From Antedon mediterranea (Eukaryota > Echinodermata > Crinoidea > Comatulida > Antedonidae): a stretch of DNA of 60,000 nt. The translations under genes were made by a program, and so were the position numbers. Shown here piece after piece: positions 18,998 to 33,900 of this stretch; within the stretch, counting starts at the first letter, position 1, and the number at the start of each line of letters is the position of its first letter. Below the pieces are notes generated by a model. It did not search any database. It worked only from the letters and a program-made list of their open reading frames with translations, and was not told the origin of the DNA. Where the stretch lies: NCBI RefSeq assembly GCF_964355755.1, contig NC_092675.1, positions 1,557,001 through 1,617,000 of the forward strand. Reading direction: 5' to 3'.

Positions 18998-21900
18998 GTA
19001 AGTTCTAAGCCTAGGCCTGCTCAGCTGTCAAATGTTTTCATCCTCACACCAGGCTGCTACCAACTGACTTTAGTCACTATCATGGTACAAAGTGCTCCGG
19101 AGTTTACCATGTGGTAATTTAAGTGGGCCTACTGGTAACCAAATACATTTTATTGGGGTTTTCTATCCTGATTTCCTAAGTTAAGTTTTGTATTTTACTA
19201 GTGATGTGAAAATGCATTGTTTACAATGGAATTCAATTATTATTATTACTATCTAGGCCTATTAAATTTAAATATACCAACACTAACAGTAAATGTGTGT
19301 AGTCTTAAAACTATTCTCATATATGGAAAGTGCTTATCTCTTTCTTTATCTCATTTTGCTATAAAATGTTGAAATATTATTATGAACTTAAGTAAAATTT
19401 ATTTACATTGCTCTGCTTATTGAGAACTTTTTTGACCTGACATTTCAGCAAACCTAAGAAAGACGCAGATAAATTAAATAATATTAATATGTTAGTATTT
19501 TTACATATTAAATGATAATATATACACCAGGAAGAGAGAAGTAAACAATAAATTTCTTATTTTAAAATTATTATCATTTGCTCATTAAAGATATAATTTC
19601 ATAAAATAGAAAAAAAACTATTTTCAATTGCTCAAGTATTCTGTAATATCAGTACCTTAACTAATTCTGGGCCTACAGTACAAAAAGTAAAAATAAAATC
19701 TTAATGAGAGTACTTTAACCAATGCCGGGTCCTAAAAATCCTCCTTTTCTGTGAAGTTCCCTTTTAAAACTACAGACCAGCAGCAAACATGCTGGTAAAT
19801 AGTAGATGTAAATAATACGCTATGCTTTCATTTCCCCTTCTTGCGAAAAAAACCCTGTGTAAAAATCCTGGCTATGGGATTCATACCCAAAATATTCAAG
19901 TGAAATTCAATTTATCCCATCTGTTTGTGAAAAAACTGGCCATCAGTTTCAAACAAGTTAAAACGTATGTTTGTTATAATGTATACTTTAATAAATTTAA
20001 ACATAGGATCAGTGGATTAAAACAGTAACATTCTTTATTGTGATTGAATAAAGGTTGGTTCTTTGGTAATGGTTGACTGCATTTACTGTGCTTATAAATT
20101 ATTTAACAATCAAAAAAAATTTCCAATTTCATACTTGATGTACTTTATTCAGAAACCTTAAAAGCTTCAAAAGAACCATATCATGCTTGTCATCAAACAG
20201 TTAGCCAAGAATGCCTTTGTTTTGCTTTGTTTCTATCCCATTTTTAATAAAGATCAAATTTTTTAAAACAAAATTGGCATGCTTATTAATTTCTTTCTCA
20301 TTTGGCTATGGTAAATTCTGTTGTCACAGTCTACAAACAAGCCACAAATAATTGATCAATATATTTTCATTTATTTAGTGAACAAAACATTCAAGAATTA
20401 GGAAAGATCATTCATAAACAAAAGATTTTATTTAGTTTGACAGTTTTTACAAAGTTCCTAGTTAGTATCTAGTGATTCATTTATCTCTATAAAGTCATGC
20501 ATATACTGTAGTATGATATGTAACCAACCTTGTTATTTTTACACCCAACATATTATGAGAAAATAATAATCTAACCTTGTATTGTAGGCAAATCTTGTTA
20601 TTTTCTTTTGTTTTGATATGTCATGCACTCTAACTCACTGTTTTTATCATGTACTTTCATTATCAAAGTGTTAGATTCTAGCGCTGCCGAATAAACCTTT
20701 TTACAAAAACTGCAGTCGATTGGGTGTTTTTACGCATTATCTTGAGAACGCTATTTAACTGTCGGTTATTGACAATTTGTCATGTTTCTGTTGCCAAAAA
20801 ATGGATGGTAATTTATTCACACAGTAAATTTGGTAGACGGGTGGTTAGGACACTTGACTGTCATACAAAGAGATCCGGGTTCAATTCCCAACAACTCCCA
20901 GTATACTCAGCTGTAAATAAGTATCTTGTTAAAAATATTAGGGATAATGTGGCGTGCAAAGGAACTGGCCACCATATCACATAATGCTGAGGCTAGTAAA
21001 ATGAGCTCCTACGTTCATAAATGAATACGGGATTTATACCTTTACCTTTATTGTGTACAATAATCAGTTATTTCCTTAAGCGTGGTTCCCACTAGCAACG
21101 CAACGCAAGGACGTAACGCAACGCAAGTGAATTGACCAATCACAAGCAATGGCTTATTCGCTTTTGATTGCTAACTGTCTATAACTTCGCTGGTCATTGG
21201 TTAAAACGCTTGCGTTGCGTTTACGTCCTTGCGTTACGTTCTAGTGGGAACCAAGCTTTAGCAGCAGAAAAATACTTCAGTTTGTAATATAATTTCACAA
21301 TTTGCTAGAGGGAGTGTCTGCTAAATATTGTTATTGGTATTAAAACTATATTAGAACCCTCAAGGGAAGCTAATTGATGGTCTGTTTGCTGATACCTATT
21401 TTGTAAGCAACATGATCTCTTTACCATTACTTCACAGCAGGAATCCCTGGGGTTACAGATGGGTGAATAACTTAATGGTAAATGACAACAATCATTTCCT
21501 AAGTTGCAAGTCATTATTATGTGCTCATCAAATCCATCATCAACTAAAAAAACTTTATATTTTAAAAATAAATGCTTTCACAAAATGTTCTTATTTTGTT
21601 TGTGTGTAAAGAGGAATATAACTGACGTAATACAGTAGTCTGAATAAAGCCTTGTTCGCACTAGACTTGAAAATTTAACGGTGGTACTGTAGCTTTATCC
21701 AATGTCATCGGATTTGACTATCATTTGCACATGGATATTTTCACTGAAAATTCTCAAAATAATGTTTTAAACATTAAAAAATGTGGCAGGAGTATTGTAT
21801 CTTGTTGTTTATAAAAATATAATTCTAACTAAAATAGATTGTTTTTTTTTAATTACTCAGCAGAAAAACTTTCATTGTATTATTATAAATTTGTCAGGTT

Positions 21901-24900
21901 AGATAAATACATAAATATTATATATTGATTTTTTCATTTTCTTCCACGAATCATAGGAAATACTGTAGAAGTATTTGAATTATTTTAACAGTAGGAAGAG
22001 AATAATCTTTTAAGGATTTCCTAAAGTAGTAAGCCATTGTGTTTGTCATGAGATCATCAAACTTATACTACTGTGCATTTTTCTATTCTACTCTATTTGT
22101 AAATATGTTTTTCAAAACATTATTACTAGAATGTAGGCTACTTTATTGCAACATATCAAATGACATCTGAAGTACTGTAGAGTGTAGAATATTCGTACAC
22201 TGATTCATAAATGTTTCAAATATTGTCAGAATCTACTAAAAGACGAAATTACTTAATCATTCTCACTCATCCCTTTTAAGACCCTTTGACCCTATTCTTT
22301 CATTATTATTATTATTTTTTTTGGCAACAACAATAATATGTATTGACTTAAATATCTTATTCTTCTAATATTAACTATTTAAATAAACCTTATTAAACTC
22401 GGACCATCTTAACCTTGACAACAGATTTTTGTCAGAATATCTTGTAAACCAATCTAACCTTGTCATATTCTGTTTACAAGCCATATGGAAGTTGTAAAGA
22501 ATTAGCTCATTTTAACATACCTGTACAGTACCATGGAAACCCTCAATTAAAGCCTAATTGTCAAGAAACCTTTCCACCAGATGAAGCTTTGATATTTAAG
22601 ATGAGTTTAGTTCTGACATCCCCAAAGATAAAAGCTGATATAATTCCCATATTTATTTGGTGATATACTGTAAAACTTTATAGTACTGTAAAAGAAGTAA
22701 ATATCAAAGTTTAAAATTATATACAGTATTTGGAATAGAGTCACTGTATATATTTAAATGTATTATTGATTTCTATATTAATAACTCATAGGAATTCTAT
22801 TATAAATAAATTCAACACATTAAAATTGACCACATTGTGCGAAGGGTCAGTTAGAAGATCTGTTATTGGCCTGAAATATGTGACTCACTCGGCATGCTGG
22901 GACTGCTATGTATGAGCTCGGTTTTAGATTTTAAATAATACGGTTGTGGTTAAAGTTTATGCAGATTCCTATTGGTTATTCTTTAAGATAACTATTGAAA
23001 ATGATTATTTTGAAAAATGTAACTTTACACTTACAGTTTTAGTCTCATGCCACAAACATGGAATTCACAAAATAAGCGAACATTACCAACAAACAACATA
23101 AAAAGAAATGTGAGAACATTTATAATTACTAAAAATACATAATCTTTTTTCCATTCAATTATAATGTGTCACTATTCCAAACATGTCACTACCAACCTGA
23201 CCTAGTTTCCTACCTGTCTATTTGGATAGGTTTACTTTTACACAGTTTTGTAAATTATTATGGTATGACATTAATATACAATCATTTTTGATAATGTCGT
23301 TTAATCACCATACATTTTAAGACTTTATTACAGATAACCAATATCCAGTGAAAATTCAACCCAACTTGCTGTATAATCGTGAATGCCTTTATTGATAATT
23401 TCATACGAGCTATTCCTTTGCAATGGTATTAGTAGATATATTGATGTTAAAGGTATTGTATTTACAATTGCTTAGCAACGGTTCCATTGCTACAGCGTCA
23501 GTGACTTTAGGTATTTATTAATTGCTGACATCACATGTTTTCTTGGATAGAAACGTTTGTATTTATCGTTGCAACTAATGGCTTCTTGTGTCTAAGCCTT
23601 GAACAAGAATATTAATAATGCTTCAGTTGCTATAGAGAAAGGTACCTAACATAAAGTAGTATAAATTGTAGGACTTTCTGAAATAACAGATAATTGACAG
23701 TTTAGAGAATGCATCTTGCAATATACAGTTATAATTAGCACAAGTATATTACATATATTTAATCTGTCATCCACTAAGCCGCTTGACTTTTACTATATAC
23801 TGTCTCATTCATTCGTTCTTTATTTAGATTTTAAAATCACGTTTAAACACTGTACTGGTATGCTGTACCACGATCTGAACAAAATTTAATCTCAATCGAG
23901 TCTCAGCAATATTTTATGAGGGTGTTCCATCCAGCCAAAGCTCATCATTAGGGACCCTTTAGATAAACAAAATAAAACAATGCAAAAAAAAAATAGAATA
24001 AAAAATTGAATGAATTAAATGAAATAAAATTAAATTGGCCATTTCATAAGGAAAATAGGAATAGGAAACAACTAAACAAGAATGTTAATGTTGTTATGAA
24101 ATGTGCATGAAGTTTACATTTATTATTATTGTTACTAAAAGAATCAATTGTAATAAATAGTCTCATCTGAAAAGTTTATTTAAAAGAAATAAACATGCAA
24201 TTGCTATTGGTACAGTTCTATAGAATACATTATGAAATTTTCATTAATTGTTTTACTATTAAAATATCAGTGTGGTAGACCACAATAAAAATATGGAACC
24301 CATTAGTGTACAGTATATCCATAATTATGAAATGTACAGTACATCATTGTACAATTGAATATCTTTTGATATGAAGAGCTACAGTACAGAACTTACAGGG
24401 ATCAGTAAGGATATTTGGAGGTTGGTTGAAACTTAATAAGTTAAAGATCATTATACTAAAAGTTCAAATAATACCATCATGATTATTTCAACAGTTTCAC
24501 GAAATTCATTTGATTATCTTTTGTCTATATTAAAACTACAGTATGGGTATTCGGAAGTTTACTATTTAACTATTTTTAGGGTTGAAACTAAAATATCACC
24601 ACCTGTTAATAAGGTAAAGATTATTATACCAAGGTTCAAATAATACCTTAAGGATTGTTTCAACAGTTATAGTTGTGACAATTTTATGGCCGCGTTTCAT
24701 TTCAGAGAATATTGTCCATGACATGGTACCCGTACCACCAGGTGTTGGTTGACCTGGACCCCAGTGTATAAACTCATTTGTTTTTTCTCATGTTCATGTT
24801 CTATGGAATTATAACTTAGGTCCCTTGATATGTACTTTTATGGAATACCTGTTCACAATCAACATACAACAGTAGACACACTTGTTACCTGTGTTTATTC

Positions 24901-27900
24901 TCTATGCAAACATTTAACAATATAAAATAACTGTTAAGAACACAAGATAGATATACTGTATGTGACAAAAAAAGTTTGATGTACACAAATATGGTAGTGA
25001 TATGTCCAAATATGGTAAGTGATATGTCCAAATAAGGTACTGATAGGTTATATGTGTTGAAACATCTTTTGGTTGGTTCATTCATAGATTAACTTTTTAT
25101 CATTGGAGATATTAGCTTAATTTCTTATCATTGGAGATACAATTGTCCAACACATATAACCTATCAGTACCATATTTGGACATATCAGTACCATATTTGG
25201 AAATATCACTACCATATTTGTATTGGCTTCACCTCTTTAATGACTTTTCGACCATAATTGTACTGTATGTACACTATAACAGTCGAAATGTATTATATGT
25301 ATTATTACTTTGATAGAATATTTGACTAAACACTTTCTTGAAACAATTAAAAAAAGTTAGAAAAATTTAACAAAGATGTGTTTATTGACTGTTAAATGAA
25401 TTGAAAGTATGAAACTATTTGAGTTCACAACCTTTAAATTGAACAATATTGGAAAAGAACCAAACATCTTTACACATTGAAATGCTGCCTTTGAATAGCC
25501 ACAGGTGGTAAAAACTAAAAACAAAAAATGTTCATATTCTGTTTATACTGTACAACTCTTCATTAATTTGGAGCATAAACATGTATTTAATTTAAATGTT
25601 ATGCTTATGCAATGCAATTCCAAATAAATTATCACCTTTATTGATTTTTGACACCATTTGATTAAGCTCATAAACAACGGAAAATGTTTACAGTAGGTAC
25701 TGTAGTGTCTGATCAATGAAAATAAGTTGTAGCATACTAGCTTGTAGCATACTAGCTTGTAGCATACTAGCTTGTAGCATACTAGCTTGTAGCATACTAG
25801 CTTGTAGCATACTAGCTTGTAGCATACTAGCTTGTAGCATACTAGCTTGTAGCATACTAGCTTGTAGCATACTAGCTTGTAGCATACTAGCTTGTAGCAT
25901 ACTAGCTTGTAGCATACTAGCTTGTAGCATACTAGCTTGTATAAAAAATGTGTTTTCCCAGGGCAAAATTTAGTTATATTATATTATTGTGAAATAGTTA
26001 ACTGTAATGGATTTCAAATACAAACATGAATAATTATTAACTTTCAATTGAAGGTTTTTCCATTAAATGCAGACTCCCGGAGATGAAATCTTCAAGATAG
26101 GCATAAACTAAAGTTAAATAAACTGCTGTTTAGATTTTATACTTCCCACGGAAAAGTTGTAGACTTGTTTAGTTAATGAAACTAAAACTCTCGTCTTTTC
26201 AATGATTAAAGTTTACTGAAGCACGTTATAGCAAGATGTTACCAGCGTCTCATTGTTACTGCAACCTTTCATACATTTGATTTGGTTGTTATTATAAAGG
26301 GTTAATTAACGCTCACGTGCAACAGTAGATGGCGAGGGAATTCATGCGTAAGCATTCGTGTGATGGTTTGATATTTGCAAGCACACACCTGGATTGGGAC
26401 CGCTTCATCTAAGTGGTAAATTAGCCGTGCAAGTGTCTTGTATACTTCAAAACTTAGGTGGCTATACCATCTGTTGCAGAAAAAAGCTTGTTTGTATTTA
26501 TTTTATGCTTTATCAGTTTTACAATTTGAGTTGTAAAATATATTGACTGTTTAAATTGTTATGTATCCATATTATATTATTGTATCTTTAACTATGGATG
26601 TAAACTATAAGGAATAATCAATTGAGTATTTGAACGCCAATTTACTGATACCAGGTACTGTATCTCCCTGCTGATAACGGGTCATACCATAGCAAAATCT
26701 CACTCTATTAATTTTATTATTCATGCCATTTCATGCATTATTTTAGAAGGAAGTACTTTGTCACTATTTAATGTTTAAATGACTTTTTTGTACATTTTTT
26801 TCAAGAATGTGACAGATTGGGGGTAAAGTATGTTATAAGCAAGTTTTTGGACAGGTGGTACTTTGAAATTGTGCCAACATGATCAATAATGATAAACAAT
26901 CTATATATCAACAAAAAAAGCAGCTTACTCTATCAAATAAATGAAGTACCTAGATTCTGAAATTACAGAAAATTGATTATATTATTGACAAAGTTTGTTT
27001 TACATTCTGGAAAAATGATTGAATTTATATTAGGAGAGGTCAAAAGTCTCGCACATACATATAATTTAGGGTGAGGTTTTCACTTTTTTGTACACCCTAT
27101 GCTTTAATGGTAGATAAAATGTTGGCATCTGTAAAATATTTATTGCTTGTGAGCCTACATTGCTGCAATAATTAATTTCGGTAGCCAGATAAAACATTCC
27201 ATAGTTTATTTGTCCCATCAACAGGTCCCAGACATGTTTCTGAGTGTGCGCATTAAAGGCCATCACGCTATGTTTTGGTCAAGGAAAATCTGGAATCAGT
27301 GCTTTTCAGAGTGTTTGTGTGGTTTTTTTTCCATTGTTGTATTTTACTCTGGGTTTGTTTCCCATAATTGTTGGCCAAATCATAATTTTGTGTATTTTAT
27401 ATATTCTGCATATTTTGAACATGCACCAGTACTGACATATTAAACCCATAAATATTTCACTAAAATAATTTACAGTAGTGCTTATAAGGCTAAAACATTT
27501 TGAGATTGAATTTAGATTTTGTAGACACTTTCATTGATGATAAAGAATGTATTTACCGGTACTAGTAGAATTAAGGATGAAGTAAAATGGCACTGACCCA
27601 GCCGTAGGCTAGGATTTTGTGTTCTTGAATTTTGTAAGTTGTGTTTAAGCCTTGTGTAGTGGCATCACTCAAACACTGATCCTACTGTACTCTTATTTGT
27701 GGTTAATTGACAGAATAAATATTTAGTAATTTAATTTGCTGATTTTAAAGAAAAAGAACTTCACATAACATACTTATTGATGGAGTAATTAAAGCTAACA
27801 CATTTGTACATTGACAATAAATAGTAACAGAACCCAGAGTATATATTGGTCTTACTTCTGCACATACTTTAAGATGATGAATGCGATTTAGACAGTTTTA

Positions 27901-30900
27901 TAATGTTATTTACATGAGAAATGGGCTTAATGTATCTTAATATTTTCAAAAGAATGTTAAAGTACTTTGGAATTGACCTGACAGTTATAAATAGATAGAG
28001 ATCAATGACCATTAAATAGCTAATAGATTTCCAAGAAAATCTACCTTGCTTACTCACCTAATTTACAGATGGGATATCTTATATAAAAACCCACACAATT
28101 ATGTAAATTTAATTTAAAATGTTTGTGCAAGTATAGCCATGATATTAGAATACAGTACTTTAATTATTATAATGATTTAAATATAGTCTCCTTCCATACA
28201 ATGCAAACAAATTTTTTTTTTTTCCCCTCATAATTCATGTATTTTACGAGTGTGTGGAAAATAAAATGATTACTGAAATAAGCACAGTTAATTTTTAAGA
28301 CATGATAAATATGGACATTTATTAAACTTAATATCAAGAATGTTGTAAACGTCTAACTATACAGTAATAACAAAATATAACACTCTGAAATTACACTGGA
28401 CCTATATTTGTATGCCCTATAGAGTAGAACATCTCTTTTGGGATATCCCTATAAAGCTTGGTTCCCACTAGAACGTAACGCAAAGACGTAAACGCAACGC
28501 AAGCGTTTTAACCAATGACAAGCGAAGTTATAGACAGTTAGCAATCACAAGCGAATAAGCCATCGCTTGTGATTGGTCAATTCACTTGCGTTGCGTTACG
28601 TCCTTGTGCTGCGTCGCTAGTGGGAACCACGCTTTGCCGTTCAAAACAAAAAATTAAGGAGAAACAATCACAAGCCAATATATAATAATATGTACACTAA
28701 AGGGTCTTTGACCCTTGCTCCGGCAGATAAATTTGAACCTGAATGTTTTGTTTTCACAATGCGCTATAACAGACATTGAGGTTGAATTTTATTTGCCCGA
28801 GCCAGAACAGACCAGATGTAAAAGACCCTTTACACAATTATTGGGGACACTTATTAAGGAGACACTGACACCTCTATTAAGGGGACACTGACACCACTAT
28901 TAAGGGGACACTGACACCCCTATTAAGGCGACACTGACACCCCTATTAAGGGGACACTGACACCCCTATTAAGGGGACACTAACACTCCTATTAAGGGGA
29001 CACTGATTAAGGGGACACTGACACCCCTATTAAGGGAACACTGACACCCCTATTAAGGGGACACTGACACCCCTATTAAGGGGACACTGATACCCCTATT
29101 AAGGGGACACTGACACCCCTATTAAGGGGACACTGACACCCCTATTAAGGGAACACTGACACCCCTATTAAGGGGACACTGACACCCCTATTAAGGGGAC
29201 ACTGACACCCCTATTAAGGGGACACTGACACCTCTATTAAGGGGACACTAACACCCCTATTAAGGGGACACTGACACCCCTATTAAGGGGACACTGACAC
29301 CCCTATTAAGGGGACACTGACACCCCTATTAAGGGGACACTAACACTCCTATTAAGGGGACACTGATTAAGGGGACACTGACACCCCTATTAAGGGAACA
29401 CTGACACCCCTATTAAGGGGACACTGACACCCCTATTAAGGGGACACTGACACCCCTATTAAGGGGACACTGACACCCCTATTAAGGGGACACTCACACC
29501 CCTATTAAGAGGACACTCACACCCCTATTAAGGGGACACTTTGTTGGGTAGGCCTACTGAAGGTCAGTATTATGAATTCCTTAGTATGAAAGTTTTGCAA
29601 ACTACTGTATTATATTACAGATTATGTCATTGTTTACCCATTCCACTTTCTCACTTTCTCTTTCATTGGAAGAAGTATATTATAGTTAGTTTCAAATTGC
29701 GCCAAACCTGAAATGTATTTGTACTCAGTTAGCTAAAATATTATTATATTATTTTTATTAAAACATACCTTTGATATAGGTGCCTAATTGACTACAAAAC
29801 GTAATACATTGTTAATGCCATAAAGCCACAGTAAATGGCAATTAATCTATAATTTGTTTCCATTCTGTTGTTTTAATTTTACAATATAATATATATAATG
29901 AACTGTGATTTTAATAAATGTAAATTGTTAAAGAGTTCCATTCAAGTTTAATAATGCGTAAAAGGTCTTGGCTAAAATAACAGTTTACTAAAGAGAAAAG
30001 GAAATCCGAGTCTGTTATTGAATACTGAAACATTTTCTGTTACAATTTTCACGTGAAGTATGAATGGATAAACTAACTAACGAGAAGAAGGGACACTACG
30101 CATCAGAGGCTTCATCTAATGTAATCTTTTCACCTGCAAAGTGTTTATAAGATTAAATTCAATTTAAATTTGTTTTATGCTCAATTGAATCACTAAACAT
30201 TCTACTTTAAAGCTGTTTGTTTTTGCAATAGAGAAAGTATACAAGAGGAATAGTTGAATTTGGTAAACCAATAGTCTGAATGAACAAATTATTAATTATA
30301 AATACTAGGCGTTTGAGGGAGGGGGAGAAAAGTTCAAGTAAAAGGGATAAGGGGGCCAGGGATGGGTGTGGTGGTTGTGGCAATAGCAGTGGGGACAAAA
30401 AGTCAGAAATACATTATGAAGTCGCCCTTAAACTAAACCTAGTATATATCAGTTTGTGTACAATAAATAATTATTAAAATGTTAATAATCCAAAAAGGGA
30501 GGAGGCCCAGAGAGGAGAGATAGTACTGTAGTGAGGGGTAGGAGGCCCAGAGAGGAGAGATAGTACTGTAGTGTAGATAAGGGGGTAGGAGGCCCAGAGA
30601 GGAGAGATAGTACTGTAGTGTAGATAAGGGGGTAGGAGGCCCAGAGAGGAGAGATAGTACTGTAGTGTAGATAAGGGAGGAAATTACATAAAGTTTCTCT
30701 TTGTACTTTATATTGATAATATATTACATTTTTATTTAAGTTATATTAACTTTTTTTTTATTAATTTGTTCTTCTTTTCTTGTTTCACAGCAGCAGAGGA
30801 GGGACATGGGGAGACGGGGGAAAACTTTTTCCAACGAGTAAGTTTAACATGTTAAAGTTATCAATGTTTGACACAAAAATAATATTGTGAAAGTTATCTA

Positions 30901-33900
30901 TTCCAACATATAATATATGTTGTGATCTTATATGTTAAGTATAAAGCTAAGTGCACGTTACTATTGTGTTTGACTAATAACAACACAATCTGTTCAGTAT
31001 GATTATTAAGTTAATTATTTTAGCTATCCTTCTAGTTACCTAGGTGATATTTTGAAGAAGGAATTTTTTTTCAAATTATTGCTTTAGTATTATGAAAGAT
31101 TTGAAATTGACATTGTTTGTTATTTAGCTATAATAATAATAATAATTTAGAACTGTTCATAACATGTCATTATATTATTACTATAAATAGTTAAGTTTAA
31201 ATGATTGTACAGTGATAAATTATAGTGATTAATGGTAGGGCCATATTGTTCATAAGTACATTAACACTTTGACTGCCAGAGGTTTTTCCAGTTAGAAACT
31301 GCCACCGCCAGTGTTTTTAGCCCCATTCGATGTTTTTATTAAAGCTGATTGAAACCATGTATGTGATCTGATTTATATGTAATTTAGACTAAAATAATCA
31401 TAAAGATTTTAGGTTTACAATGGTACCAAGAACGATTTTTAAATCGCAATATGTAAATCGTAATAGTAAAATGAAAGTAACCCACTTTTTGAGTTTTTCG
31501 CGATTTTGTGCAAGACATCACAATATGAAAATATCGCCCGGTGAGATCAACAAACAACGAAAAAGTTACTTACACGGCACCGATAGGCCTATAAAAACAA
31601 GTTATCACTATCGAAAAATGTATTACATTTTATAAATCATAAATCTTACATCAATGTTTCGCCAAAATTCACATAGTAAAGACACCAGGCCTAGTTAACC
31701 AGGCCTAAAGTTGGTCCGGAACCGTTTTACGACTAGGCCTAGGCTAGCTTAGTACTACTAGCCTAGATAGTAAACTGATGATAATATCCATACCATTTCA
31801 AAACAAGTTTGTTGCGTGAAACTCGGTCACTTTCAGTAAAACACCAAAACAATTAGGGTATACATACAATAATAAAATTAAAGATTTCATATTGAAATGA
31901 CTCCATTATTTTTTATTCAGATAACAAACAAACATGTCAATCCACAAAAACCTTTGTAATGCTTCGGCGGCATAGCTAGCGCGCGACGGATACACAATGC
32001 GCCAAGCCATCGCTCTACGCGAGAACAGTCGTTCGTAACCAGATTAGTTACTTTCAAATTGTAAAATATTGACGGTCCAGACCGAATATAGTGTTCATAT
32101 TTATAGTATATACCAATAATTAACCTATCTACCGAATTTCGTAAAAAAACGCGAAAAACGAAGATCTTCGTGTTTGGCAGTCAAGCGTTGTGTTTCCAAA
32201 AACGAAGATCTTCTTGTTTGGCAGTCAAAGTGTTAAGGGAGGTGGGTTTCCTCTACATTTAAAATTAAAAATAGAAACAAAACAAAACTGACACTGTTGT
32301 ATATGAATATGAGGTAATTGTGTTGATGTACTGTGTATTATGTCTAGGCCTATATGCTTTAAAAGTTTACCATTCAATTATTGTTTACACCATGTTGTTG
32401 TCCTAATACTGACTATTGATTTACTTGCCATCTTACAACAAAGACATAAATAATTTCTCTGTACATTATTTTCATCAAGTTGAAATGTATTTACTGTAAT
32501 ACCTCTTTCATATTTGAATACATTATTAATATACAGACCAGGTGCTTTGGTTCTCACAATACTCTTAGTTTACCATTGCAGTACTGTACATCAGTTCTTA
32601 AGATAGACTTTAAGCTTCTGACAATACCAGTCTCTACAGGGTAGTGATGCAACATACAAGAACACTCTTGCAATAACTTCCCTCCTTATGTAAACACTTT
32701 GTTCGGTCCTAAAGGTGTCCCCTTGATAGGGGTTCTAGTATATTTATATATTAGTTTAGAACATCAAACTGTTTATAAAAAGAAAACAAATACTCAAGCA
32801 ACTAGCCTTTAGGCCAAATTTTCTATTAAAACCTTTCCTCTTTTCCTCCTTTATTTCCATAATTTTCACATTCATAATCATATCAATAGGTTCAATTAGC
32901 CTTTAGTGGACATTTAATGATAGTATGAGTGTATCGCCGTACGCAAAATATGAAACATTGATGAGTGTATCACCGTACACAAAATATGAAACATTTCATC
33001 ATGATATTAGCGTTTTAAGACCCAATGGAGCCCAAGCACCTTCTTTATTACTAAGGATAAATACAGCCTTGAACAAGACGGTCATGCTGGGCTAAGCCTT
33101 CCTGGACCAATCATGTAAAAGAATATTGATTACATCGGAGACAAAACAAACGACAAATACATTTCATGGAAATTTGCTAAGTAATGGCAATTCAGTGTCG
33201 CGTATCAACCTGGTCTTGCTGTTCCTAATTTCATATATAAACAAAGCAGAGAATGTTTTCATGTTTTTATGAACATTTTGACAAAAATTGTCCAAGGTTT
33301 CCCAGTGAGACAAAATATTATAACAATATTAAATCAATTGTAAGATTGTCGTTTCTTCTACTACTTTTATTGGTTGTCATCATCATTTTAAATATGTTAA
33401 AATTGTATGATTTGAAGGTGTCTTCTAGAATAACAATTTATAGATGTTAAAATGGGTAAATATCTTGCTCCAATTAAAGAATACTAAATAATAAAGTTGT
33501 TTTAAGGAGCGCAATCATTATATAAGCTTTAATTAGGCTAAGCATAAAAAATAAAGTCTGTATTACCAACAATTATGTTTGGAAACTGTTTTATTTTATG
33601 GGATATGGATTTGAAAATGTTCGTATGAACTGACCATATTTAAGCGTGGTTCCCACTAGCGACGCAACGCAAGGACGCAACGCAAGGACGTAACGCAACG
33701 CAAGTGAATTGACCAATCACAAGTGATGGCTTATTCGCTTGTGATTGCTAACTGTCTATAACTTCGCTTGTCATTGGTCAACACGCTTGCGTTGCGTTTA
33801 CGTCCTTGCGTTACGTTCTAGTGGGAACCAAGCTTAAAAAAGTCCAGACAAGGCAAACAACAACAATTACATCTACATTATAGTTACTAAATTTCTCTCT

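Noticed and set aside
22460-22663. 67-codon open frame (FPPDEALIFKMSLVLTSPKI)
   Set aside because: Looks protein-like at a glance, but has no convincing splice sites in a phase compatible with BICC1 exons 1-2 and no recognised homologue.
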